NCBI GenBank assembly: GCA_944322615.1
Contig: CALUPH010000007.1
Span: 1-64,000 of the forward strand
Reading direction: 5' to 3'
DNA: 64,000 bases
Source: Candidatus Gastranaerophilales bacterium
GTDB taxonomy: Bacteria; Cyanobacteriota; Vampirovibrionia; Gastranaerophilales; Gastranaerophilaceae
Numbering within the stretch: the first letter of the stretch is position 1; every line of letters starts with the position of its first letter. Shown here piece after piece: positions 19,720 through 27,604 of the stretch. Below the pieces are notes generated by a model. That model was not told the origin of the DNA. It made no database searches and saw only the letters and a list, made by a program, of their open reading frames with translations. The position numbers and the translations under genes are program-made.

Positions 19720-21348
19720 TTAACAAACATATTGTATATCAAGCCTATCTGCAACATTTTTATCAACGGTAATTAAAGCATCTGAACGACCAATCGGCAA
19801 CGTAGAATTTCCAATAGGTCCCATCAATTTTTTTAATTCCATATCTGTCGCTATGAAATAATTGACTATATTTTGCGCGGCTACATCAATATCAAGCCTT
19901 TTAGTTAAACATACATCTTGAGTAGCTAATCCTGCAGGGCATAAACCTGTATTACAAGCATTACATTTTCCTTCATCATTACCAACACAACCTGCAATTT
20001 CAAGAAGAAGTCTGCCTGTAAAAACACCATTTGCACCTAAACATATAAGTTTAAATGCATCTGCCGCAAAACTGCCTGTCTGACCAAGACCACCACCAGC
20101 AAACAAAGGAATTTCACCTTGACGTCCTTGATGGACAGCAGCTAAATAACAATCTCTCAATTTCGATGTAATTGGATGTCCTGTATGGTTTAAAGAAATT
20201 TCATGAGCAGCCCCAGTACCACCAGCGAGACCGTCTAAGAAAAATCCACCAACAATATTATATGGATCTCTAAGCAAATTATTATATACTGATACACTTG
20301 TAACAGAAGCAGCAACTTTTATAGCAACAGGAACTCTAAAGTTGAATGCTGCATTCATTGATAAAAACATTTTTTGAACTGATTCTTCTATAGAATATAA
20401 TCCTTGATGTGTTGGAGGGCTTAATAAATCAGCACGCGGAACACCACGTATTTCTTGAACGTATCTTGCGACCTTACTTGCCATCAACAAACCACCGTCA
20501 CCAGGCTTTGCACCTTGTCCTATTTTAATCAAAATACCAGCCGGATCTTCTATCATATCAGGCATTGCCTGAATAATTCTATTCCAACCAAAATGCCCTG
20601 AAGCAATTTGAAGAATCATATATTTTACATATTTTGATTTTAACAATCTTACAGGAATTCCGCCTTCTCCTGTACACATTCTAACAGGTAGACCCAAAAC
20701 CTCATTAAGATAAGCTGTTGCAATTGCCATTGCTTCCCACATACGCCATGATATTGCACCGATAGACATATCTCCCATAAGAATAGGATAAATCCATCTG
20801 TTCGGGGGCAATTGTTTTGAAACTTGCATTTTCCCCTGTTCCATATGTAAATCAAGCTTATCAGCAGAAAGAACTCTTCCAAAAGGCGTTCTCAATTCAA
20901 ATTTGTGACGCGCCGCATCCAAAGACGGGTCTGTCATTTGTGATATTCTGCCTATTTTTATTTTATCAAGTGTACGACCTTCTGTATTTAAGTTTGAACG
21001 ACCACCTTTTTTTAATGAATCAGCTTTTGCTGCTCTATATCTGACAGAATATCTGTCATTCATATTTCTTACAGCTTTTATTGCTCCGTTGGGGCATACT
21101 CTTGAACACATACCGCATCCTCGGCAATGATTTTCAAAAGAAACATTTTGTTTTATTACCAAAATTTTTTCAAAATATGGCTTTTGCAGACCGCCTGATA
21201 ATTTCCTTCTTTTTTCCAATACCGGCTTTATAGCACCAAAAGAACATACAGCACTACATTTACCACATTGAATACATTTAGACTCATCATATTCTATAAT
21301 CCAAGGTAAATCATCCTGATGTAATTCATTTATACTTATTGTTGCCAT
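19720..21348 (-). CDS. Glutamate synthase FMN-binding subunit with N-terminal ferredoxin domain
   Basis: Middle gene of the split glutamate synthase. An N-terminal two-cluster ferredoxin region (CIQCGKCSAVC near residue 25, CRGCGMCSRVCP near 76) precedes the FMN-binding TIM barrel, recognisable by KIGQGAKPGDGGLL, SPPTHQGLYSIE, FLDGLAGGTGAAHE and the 3Fe-4S-type cysteines in CVGNDEGKCNACNTGLCP. The barrel aminates 2-oxoglutarate using ammonia from the amidotransferase. Length (542) suits the archaeal-type protein. It overlaps the upstream amidotransferase gene by 13 bp and has GGTGGAAAG before its ATG. Electrons probably come from ferredoxin, given the clusters and absent GltD. Confidence 0.92.
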   Translation of the reverse strand: MATISINELHQDDLPWIIEYDESKCIQCGKCSAVCSFGAIKPVLEKRRKLSGGLQKPYFEKILVIKQNVSFENHCRGCGMCSRVCPNGAIKAVRNMNDRYSVRYRAAKADSLKKGGRSNLNTEGRTLDKIKIGRISQMTDPSLDAARHKFELRTPFGRVLSADKLDLHMEQGKMQVSKQLPPNRWIYPILMGDMSIGAISWRMWEAMAIATAYLNEVLGLPVRMCTGEGGIPVRLLKSKYVKYMILQIASGHFGWNRIIQAMPDMIEDPAGILIKIGQGAKPGDGGLLMASKVARYVQEIRGVPRADLLSPPTHQGLYSIEESVQKMFLSMNAAFNFRVPVAIKVAASVTSVSVYNNLLRDPYNIVGGFFLDGLAGGTGAAHEISLNHTGHPITSKLRDCYLAAVHQGRQGEIPLFAGGGLGQTGSFAADAFKLICLGANGVFTGRLLLEIAGCVGNDEGKCNACNTGLCPAGLATQDVCLTKRLDIDVAAQNIVNYFIATDMELKKLMGPIGNSTLPIGRSDALITVDKNVADRLDIQYVC

Positions 21349-22442
21349 CTTTCCACCGTTAAATCGTTTTTAATAATTATAGTTTCTTTTTCATTTGGAT
21401 ATATATCTTTTGTAATATCTCTATTCGGAAGAACATCATTAATACCGTTAACTTCAGAGGTCATTATTACAGTATCGTCATCCATACCGATAACAACAGG
21501 TCTTAATTTTTTTGAATCACAAACACAAAGCATTTCACTATTTGGCAAAACACCTAATATAGTATTCGGTCCATTTATTTCCAAATGAGACAAAGAAGCT
21601 TTTATACGTAACAAAATATCTCTATCAGGTCTATTTTCTATCTCTTCATATGGAAGAGGGGTTATAGTATGTTTATAATATTGAATAGGCCACTTTAAAA
21701 TTTTATTAATATAATGAAGTGTATATAAAAAACATTGTGAGTCAGATTCAAATCCAATATATCCCTTATACAAAGATTGTTGATAATCTCTGTTTTTTTC
21801 AAAAAATGTATTTTCTCCATTAGCTAGTACTGTATAACCATCTAGGAAGAAAGGATGTGCAGCATAACGAACAATATCGTAATTTGTATTTTGCCTACAT
21901 TGAGCAGTTATTACTTTTGCACATAAATCTTCATTTTCATCCCATAAACCAAAGTAAGTACCAATATCATTAGGACTTCCAATTTCTTTCAAGGTTAAAA
22001 CATCTGGCCAAAAAGAATACATATAACCCAAATTATTTTTTTCAAGTTCTCTTCGCAATTGCAAAGCTGTATCAACTAAAAGTTCTTCTTTTTCTTCTTG
22101 AGTTGCATATTTATGACTTTTCGGATACTGAAATGCCTCAAAAATATAATTGGGCATTGGCTCAATCTTTAAACCTTTTTGATTATTTATATCAGGAGCC
22201 CATTGCAAAACACGAGTAAAACCCAAATCGTGTAAAATATCTTCTGCTTTTCTTGTTCCTTCTACAGTAGCTGCCATAGAAAGAATCGGAAGATTTTTAT
22301 ATGCAGAAAATATACCGCCTAAATCTTGCATAACAAAAGCAAAACCTGAATTATCATGTCCTTTTTGTTGTGAACGCATTAATTTTAAGGCTATCGACGG
22401 GTGTAAATATTTCTTAGATTTTATAGCACCGATTCTACACAT
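21336..22442 (-). CDS. Glutamate synthase amidotransferase subunit (class II, Ntn type)
   Basis: First gene of the split glutamate synthase. It starts Met-Cys, so Cys2 becomes the N-terminal nucleophile that hydrolyses glutamine to glutamate and ammonia. MCRIGAIKSKK and QQKGHDNSGFAF match the class II amidotransferase opening, and VLANGENTFFEKN (around 215) and GFESDSQCFLYTLHYI are typical of the fold. Length (368) fits the separate GltB1-type protein. No good SD is seen directly before the ATG. It probably leads the three-gene operon; upstream are the RNA-like repeats on the opposite strand. The fused enzyme would be about 1500 residues; here it is three genes. Confidence 0.9.
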   Translation of the reverse strand: MCRIGAIKSKKYLHPSIALKLMRSQQKGHDNSGFAFVMQDLGGIFSAYKNLPILSMAATVEGTRKAEDILHDLGFTRVLQWAPDINNQKGLKIEPMPNYIFEAFQYPKSHKYATQEEKEELLVDTALQLRRELEKNNLGYMYSFWPDVLTLKEIGSPNDIGTYFGLWDENEDLCAKVITAQCRQNTNYDIVRYAAHPFFLDGYTVLANGENTFFEKNRDYQQSLYKGYIGFESDSQCFLYTLHYINKILKWPIQYYKHTITPLPYEEIENRPDRDILLRIKASLSHLEINGPNTILGVLPNSEMLCVCDSKKLRPVVIGMDDDTVIMTSEVNGINDVLPNRDITKDIYPNEKETIIIKNDLTVERWQQ

Positions 22443-22541
22443 TGCAGTGATATTTTATTCCTGTAAACATTCATATGTCAACATTCTCAAAAAAAATGTT
22501 AAAATTTTTTTCAAAAAAAGGCAATTTCTTTTTCTAAAATT

Positions 22542-22741
22542 ACTTTATATAAGAGTAGACAGTTCAATGAAAGGAGAAAATAGTCTTAGTCTCAAAAAAA
22601 CACATAGAGGCAATGCTAAGAGAAACTACAAAACGAAAATCAGCCATTTTAGGCATAATGATTACAAAACAATTTTTTTACTCTCTCTCTTAATATCCTC
22701 GTGTTTATTTGATGTTTGCACTCTCTGCAAACATTTTTTTT
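22542..22741 (+). ncRNA. Putative structured RNA, copy 1 of 3
   Basis: A roughly 200-bp element that recurs at 22809-23007 and 25030-25227, always on the plus strand and always ending in the same terminator hairpin. It opens with ACTTTATATAAG, which may be a -10 region. Conserved blocks are GTAGACAG, CGAAAGGA or TGAAAGGA, CACATAGAGGCAATG, CTTAATATCCTC and GTTTATTTGATGTTTGCA. CTTAG-TCTC can pair with GAG-CTAAG around the conserved middle block. It is not followed by a same-strand gene here, so an independent small RNA is more likely than a riboswitch. No known family is recognised. Confidence 0.6.
22712..22741 (+). terminator. Terminator of RNA-like copy 1
   Basis: ATGTTTGCA pairs perfectly with TGCAAACAT over a CTCTC loop and is followed by eight T. 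Confidence 0.93.
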
Positions 22742-22808
22742 GTCTTTTTTAAATTTTAAGATTTGTAACACGGGTGTAAATAAATAGCAATTTAATTATA
22801 AACAAAAG

Positions 22809-23007
22809 ACTTTATATAAATGTAGACAGTTCAACGAAAGGAGAAAATAGTCTTAGTCTCAAAAAAACACATAGAGGCAATGTTAAGGGAAAAACAAAAT
22901 AAAAATCAGCCATTTTAGGCACAATGATTACAAAACAATTTTTTTACTCTCTCTCTTAATATCCTCGTGTTTATTTGATGTTTGCACACTCTGCAAACAT
23001 TTTTTTT
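22809..23007 (+). ncRNA. Putative structured RNA, copy 2 of 3
   Basis: Closest to copy 1, starting 267 bp after it. Differences are scattered: AAGAG to AAATG, AATG to AACG, CTAAG to TTAAG, a shortened A-rich middle, and CACTC in the terminator loop. The CTTAG/CTAAG pairing is kept through a G-U pair (CTTAG with TTAAG). The ATG that begins a possible reading frame in copy 1 is lost, arguing against a coding role. It ends 9 bp before the stop of the convergent C39-like peptidase gene. Confidence 0.6.
22978..23007 (+). terminator. Terminator of RNA-like copy 2
   Basis: Same 9-bp stem as copy 1 (ATGTTTGCA with TGCAAACAT), loop CACTC, then seven T. Confidence 0.93.
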
Positions 23008-23015
23008 GCTTTAAA

Positions 23016-24884
23016 CTATTTAGTTTCTACAATATATATACCGGCCAAACCATTTGTAATTTGATCTCTTGTAAATCCGTTTGTAAACCCATCAACCATT
23101 GATTGATTATAATAGTTTTCCAAATTAGGATCATTTACTATATATTTACCATCATCAGTTTTGCCTGCTATTACGATAAAATGTCCCGCATCAGTAAAAA
23201 TAGAGGATTGTAAAACTCTTGCAATTACAGGCTTACCAGCATCTAATGCAGCATCAAGATTATTTGTGCCATCGCCGTTCATATCTGCACAAGCATTTCC
23301 CCATCCTTCATATGTGGTTACATTTAATCCTAAGTTCCTGATTCCGGCATGCATTGCTGATGCAGGATTATCGCCCCTATAACCATTTGTTAACATGTCA
23401 GGAGTAATAGTTTCTCCGGTTAAATATGATGCAACCATTGCCAAACTTGTAATACCACATCCTGCACTTCTTATTGTACCTGTCGCAAATGCATCTGTGT
23501 ATACTGTTTGGAAATATTGAGGAATGTCAGAACGATTATTAAAAGAATCAAAATCATAAAGTTCATAAAGTCGTTCGTAAAAATCTCTTGTTTGTGGATC
23601 TTCAATACTATCAAGGAATTCCTCTAAAGTCATATCAGATTGCTTATTATCAGATTTTTCACCTTCTTGAGTTTCTCTGATTTTTGCTTGTTCTATAGCT
23701 GAATCATATGCACCAATATTTTTATTCAATAAAGCTATATCTGCATTGATTTGTGCATTTTGTTCCGTTTCAACCATCGTAAAATTAGATTGTGCTTCTA
23801 TATACGAATTTAAAGCGTCAGCAGCCAATTTCGCATATTGGCTTTCTTGCATTTCCTCTGACTGCATAATATTTGTTAATGCTTCATTTGCAGCCACTGC
23901 AGCTTCTTCAGCTGTTGCCAATTCATCTTCCTCTGTTGCTAAGTTTGCTTCTGCTTCTTCCAATGCAGCTTCTAATTCTGCTTTCTTTTCTAAATATTGA
24001 GCATAGGCAGGATTTTCTTTTTCTATTTTTTCACCTGTTTCAGGATCTTCTTCAGTTATTGTTTGCGGAGGTTCTACTAATCCATCCAATGCGCCTTGGC
24101 ATTTTGCTACTTCATTATTAGCAACATCTACTGCTGATTTTTTTTCATTTACTGTATTATCGCAAGCTTCTTTTGTTTGTTTAGCTTCTTCAACTTGTGC
24201 ATACAGCTCTGCAGAATTTTCTTCAAATGATTCCATTGCTTCATCATATGTTGTCTTTGCATCTGCTACAGCTTCTTGAGCAGCTATAACCTCAGGATTA
24301 TTTTCTTTTTTTGACTGCATTTCTTCAAGTTGTGCTTGTGCATCTCCCTTTGCTTTTTCCAAGGTAGAAACAGATTCTTTTCCTGTTATACTTGCAGGAG
24401 TAATTTCAGATGTTAAACCATCTTGAATATTTTGATTCCCGATTTGAGCTATAGGTGAACTTCCGGAAGCTACAGAACCACCTGACGATGAACCACCGCC
24501 TGATGCACTTCCTTGAACTCCTCCACCACCCGATGTTCCGGATATTGTGGAATTTTCTGTTTCATCATTTGAATTTGAGAAAAATGTGTCTAACCTTGCA
24601 ATATCTTCAAATGAGATTGAGTCATCCATACCGTCTATACCAGATATTGCTTCCCAAGCTTCTAAATATTCATCTTCAATTGAGGTTATCTCTTCATCAC
24701 TGTAATTATTAGCTATTGCTAATGCGAATTCAGAGGTATCAATAGTTCCGTCTTCATTCTTCTCTAAATTTTTGAAGATTGAAGCTACTTCACTACTGGT
24801 TACTTTTTTATTTATACCTAAATCATTAAGGTATTTGTTTATAAAATCCAGACCTTGATTAAGATTCGCAATTTTTTCAGTCAT
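23016..24884 (-). CDS. C39-like cysteine peptidase with EF-hand-like and coiled-coil N-terminus
   Basis: A 622-residue modular protein. Residues 1-115 match the N-terminal domain of the giant protein at 13317-18521 (NQGLDFINKYLNDLGI, EVASIFKNLEKNEDGT, EAWEAISGIDG). A Gly/Ser linker (about 120-155) and a shared Ala/Glu coiled coil (about 170-400) follow. The C-terminal domain (about 430-622) resembles Peptidase C39-like proteins: Cys476 in AGCGITSLAMV, His568 in DAGHFIVIAGK and Asp585 in YIVNDPN form a plausible catalytic triad. The start has AAGGATTCTTGA before the ATG. There is no signal peptide. The shared N-terminus may be a targeting or docking module, which is inference. Confidence 0.78.
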   Translation of the reverse strand: MTEKIANLNQGLDFINKYLNDLGINKKVTSSEVASIFKNLEKNEDGTIDTSEFALAIANNYSDEEITSIEDEYLEAWEAISGIDGMDDSISFEDIARLDTFFSNSNDETENSTISGTSGGGGVQGSASGGGSSSGGSVASGSSPIAQIGNQNIQDGLTSEITPASITGKESVSTLEKAKGDAQAQLEEMQSKKENNPEVIAAQEAVADAKTTYDEAMESFEENSAELYAQVEEAKQTKEACDNTVNEKKSAVDVANNEVAKCQGALDGLVEPPQTITEEDPETGEKIEKENPAYAQYLEKKAELEAALEEAEANLATEEDELATAEEAAVAANEALTNIMQSEEMQESQYAKLAADALNSYIEAQSNFTMVETEQNAQINADIALLNKNIGAYDSAIEQAKIRETQEGEKSDNKQSDMTLEEFLDSIEDPQTRDFYERLYELYDFDSFNNRSDIPQYFQTVYTDAFATGTIRSAGCGITSLAMVASYLTGETITPDMLTNGYRGDNPASAMHAGIRNLGLNVTTYEGWGNACADMNGDGTNNLDAALDAGKPVIARVLQSSIFTDAGHFIVIAGKTDDGKYIVNDPNLENYYNQSMVDGFTNGFTRDQITNGLAGIYIVETK

Positions 24885-25029
24885 TCAAGAATCCTTTTCT
24901 ATATAACATACTAAATATCGGGAAAAATTTAAAAATCTTAAGTTGCATTACTAGATTATTTACAAATTAATAAAATAAATTTACAAAATCATTTATAAAT
25001 AGCAAAAATCAATTTTATTATTCAAAAAT

Positions 25030-25227
25030 ACTTTACATAAGAGTAGACAGATAAACGAAAGGAAAAAACAATCTTTGTATCAAGAAAACACATAGAGGCA
25101 ATGCTAAGAGAAATATATATACTTTAAATCAGAAATTTTAGAAACAATGATTATGAAACATTTTTCTATCTCTTAATATCCTCTTGTTTATTTGATGTTT
25201 GCACTCTCTGCAAACATCTTTTATTTT
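25030..25227 (+). ncRNA. Putative structured RNA, copy 3 of 3
   Basis: The most diverged copy. It keeps ACTTTACATAAGAGTAGACAG, CGAAAGGA, the exact block CACATAGAGGCAATGCTAAG, CTTAATATCCTC and the full terminator stem, while the A-rich middle and the GCC-ATTTTA-GGC hairpin of copies 1 and 2 have changed. It ends about 35 bp before the gene at 25263, so here alone it could also act as a leader with an attenuator. Conservation of the ends and the core between copies argues for a functional RNA. Confidence 0.55.
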
Positions 25228-25228
25228 T
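25195..25228 (+). terminator. Terminator of RNA-like copy 3
   Basis: ATGTTTGCA with TGCAAACAT over CTCTC, as in the other copies, followed by the less uniform CTTTTATTTTT tract. Confidence 0.85.
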
Positions 25229-25262
25229 AGCAAAAAAAAATCTTTCAAGTTTTAAAAAGATT

Positions 25263-27581
25263 ATGAAGATTTTAGACAGCTATAACATTTATAACACGAG
25301 AAATATAAGACAGGAAACTCAAAGAAGAATATCCGGAGCTACTTATACATCAGATATTCTTACACTTAGTACTAAACAAAAAAAACAACCTAGTTTTGGT
25401 CAACTGGAAATAATTATAGAAATGCCCAAATTTATAATAAATTCAAGGGTTAGGAAGTTAAAAAAACTTGGATTGTCTGAATTTTATGCACAAAGAATTG
25501 CCAGATTTGATAGTGATAAGTATAAAAAAGCTATTGATTTAATTTCAATCGGAGTTTTTGAGGAAGGAATTGAGGATGTAACAACCTTAAATGAAGAAGA
25601 ATATGAAAGAGCAATTGAACTGGCTGAACATAATATTACAACAGAAGATTTAGCAGCCCTTGCAAGACTAAATGGGGAGTCATATAAAAGAGTTATTGAA
25701 CTCAAGGACAAAGGTATAGATACAGAACAAATAAGTTTATTTGTAAATCTTGACGAGAATGAATATAAAAGAGCAAAAGAATTAATGAAACAGGGATATA
25801 CGCCTGTCGAAGCAGCATGTATTGCAGGACTTTCAGAAGAACAAAAAGAAATTGCACTATCTTTACGAAATCTAAATACCCCAATAGAAATAGCTTCAGA
25901 AATTGCAAAAATGGATTCACAACAAAGAGAAAGATGTACAGACCTTATAAAAAAAGGAATATCTGCAGAAGAAGTCGAATATATTGCATCTTTAGATGAA
26001 GAACAAAAAGGCAGACTTGATGAAATCATTTCTATGAATGTAGGAGATGAGAATATTGTTGATTTTGCAAAGTTTTCAGATGAACATTATACAAAAGCAG
26101 TTTCATTATTTAAAAATGGAGTTTTACCTGAGTACATTTCATCCATAATTGCTATAGAAGAAGGGAAAATAACGAATAACGAATATGAAGAATACAGAAA
26201 AAGAGGCTATAGCAGAAGTATATCTTATGCACTCTCTTTATTTGATTCTGATGAAATAAAAGAACTATCAAAAATTATAAAAAAGAACCCAAAAATAAAA
26301 GATCTACTGGTTCAAGAATATGATATAAATTTAATTGAATTACAAGATGCAAATAAAACAGAAGCAATTTTCAGCAGAGAAATCAGATGTGAAAACGGAA
26401 CACAAATTACACTTGTTCAAACATTTGACAAAAGCGGCAACTCTACAAAAAGCAGATTAGAAGAATACTCAAACCATGCAACATCATCAATCTTATCAGG
26501 CAAATCCGACGTATATAAGGCAAAATATGATAAATTTGGTGAAATAAGAGAACTGTCACAATTTATACAAGATCCTCAAAATCATCATGTAATTGGTATT
26601 ATTCACAGTAAAGCATCAAATTTACTTCCAGGCGTCTTTGAATCTGTATATTACGATATTTCAGAATTTAAGGAAAGTGCTGCAAACAATGACAATGAAA
26701 CTGATTATGATATCGAAAAAGCAGTCAAAAGTTCAGGAACTCCGATTTCAACGGTAAAACAAGAAGAAGATGGAACTATTGTCTATAGAGAATCCTTCAA
26801 AAGAAATGGAACACAAACAAATAGAATTTATAAAGAAAAAAAGAATGATAATAGTGAAATTATCTATAGTTATTATTCATATAATATAAAGAATGACCAA
26901 AATAACGAATTAATGAATATTCAAAGAGAATATATAAAACACAATGATAATTCTGCAACAAATATAATTAACAGCATAGTATATCAAATAAAGTATGATG
27001 ATGAAAATAAAGAAATAACAATATCTGATGGAAAAAGAAGCAGAAAAATTTCTTTTAAAGATAAACTTGCATACTATTCACAAGACATATTATGGAAAAC
27101 AATAAAGACCCTTCCTGTTGATACATTATTAACAATAGATGACCATGCAGAGAAATGGAATTACTGCCGAGAAGAAGACTCTGCTGCAGACGGTTACTCA
27201 CACACTATTTCGACAGGAAAAAAAGAAGGTGTAATATCTCATGAAACAGGACATTTTAAAGATTATGAGACACAATTCAGTATTAAGAACAAAAATTTCT
27301 TAAGAACATATAGTAATGAAATGAAAATTTTCTTAAATACAACACCATATAATGAACAAGAATTTATTCAATATTTTTCTCCAAGAGCAACTCTGAATGA
27401 TGCAACAGGAACAAATGAATTTGTAGCAGAAACAAACATTATTCTCACAACTTACGGAACAAACTATGAACGATTAAAGACAAGATCACAATTTTTAGCC
27501 AGATATTTTCCTAAAACAATTGCAATAACAGCAGATTTACTAGGAAAAACATCAACGAAAAGCTTACTTGAAGAAGATTAA
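25263..27581 (+). CDS. 27-residue-repeat protein with C-terminal HExxH metallopeptidase-like domain
   Basis: A 772-residue protein. After an 82-residue leader come eight consecutive units of exactly 27 residues (83-298), consensus D-x-E-x-Y-x-R-A-x-E-L-x-x-x-G-I-x-x-E-x-I-x-x-I-A-x-L, probably paired helices forming a solenoid. Residues 340-620 are polar and beta-rich, without recognised family. The C-terminal domain has the zinc motif HETGH (His660, Glu661, His664) and, 55-59 residues later, NEFVAE (Glu719, Glu723), an arrangement like the anthrax lethal factor-type (ATLF/M34) metallopeptidase fold. No signal peptide is seen. The SD is weak. A toxin or effector role is inference. Confidence 0.72.
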   Translation: MKILDSYNIYNTRNIRQETQRRISGATYTSDILTLSTKQKKQPSFGQLEIIIEMPKFIINSRVRKLKKLGLSEFYAQRIARFDSDKYKKAIDLISIGVFEEGIEDVTTLNEEEYERAIELAEHNITTEDLAALARLNGESYKRVIELKDKGIDTEQISLFVNLDENEYKRAKELMKQGYTPVEAACIAGLSEEQKEIALSLRNLNTPIEIASEIAKMDSQQRERCTDLIKKGISAEEVEYIASLDEEQKGRLDEIISMNVGDENIVDFAKFSDEHYTKAVSLFKNGVLPEYISSIIAIEEGKITNNEYEEYRKRGYSRSISYALSLFDSDEIKELSKIIKKNPKIKDLLVQEYDINLIELQDANKTEAIFSREIRCENGTQITLVQTFDKSGNSTKSRLEEYSNHATSSILSGKSDVYKAKYDKFGEIRELSQFIQDPQNHHVIGIIHSKASNLLPGVFESVYYDISEFKESAANNDNETDYDIEKAVKSSGTPISTVKQEEDGTIVYRESFKRNGTQTNRIYKEKKNDNSEIIYSYYSYNIKNDQNNELMNIQREYIKHNDNSATNIINSIVYQIKYDDENKEITISDGKRSRKISFKDKLAYYSQDILWKTIKTLPVDTLLTIDDHAEKWNYCREEDSAADGYSHTISTGKKEGVISHETGHFKDYETQFSIKNKNFLRTYSNEMKIFLNTTPYNEQEFIQYFSPRATLNDATGTNEFVAETNIILTTYGTNYERLKTRSQFLARYFPKTIAITADLLGKTSTKSLLEED
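25509..26156 (+). repeat. Eight tandem 81-bp coding units (27-aa repeats)
   Basis: The repeat is seen at protein level; DNA units have diverged, so it is old and under selection rather than a fresh expansion. Every unit is exactly 27 codons with no indel. Antisense and alternative-frame open stretches across it are by-products of its biased composition. Confidence 0.85.
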
Positions 27582-27604
27582 TTTTTTTAATTTATAATAA
27601 TAGA

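Larger units (their letters stand above)
22443..23015. other. 573-bp gene-free region holding two RNA-like repeat copies
   Basis: This stretch separates the glutamate synthase operon (leftward) from the end of the C39-like peptidase gene. It contains copies 1 and 2 of a roughly 200-bp plus-strand repeat, each ending in a terminator. The open frame at 22447-22752 is not conserved between copies. I see no transposase or attachment sites. Confidence 0.75.
24885..25262. other. 378-bp divergent intergenic region with RNA-like copy 3
   Basis: It lies between the leftward C39-like peptidase gene and the rightward repeat-metallopeptidase gene. The first 145 bp are very AT-rich and probably hold the leftward promoter; 25030-25227 is the third RNA-like copy. 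Nothing else is recognisable. Confidence 0.7.

Noticed and set aside
22447-22752. 101-codon open frame across RNA-like copy 1
   Set aside because: The frame is not kept in copies 2 and 3: the internal ATG is lost in copy 2 and spacing changes are not multiples of three. The conserved terminator lies within it.
25030-25262. Riboswitch controlling the 27-residue-repeat gene
   Set aside because: The other two copies have no downstream gene on the same strand, and no known aptamer pattern is recognised, so an independent RNA is preferred. A dual role for copy 3 is not excluded.
25484-26029. 181-codon antisense frame within the 27-residue repeat gene
   Set aside because: It is a shadow of the biased repeat codons and has no independent start signal. 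The sense strand shows the clear periodic protein.
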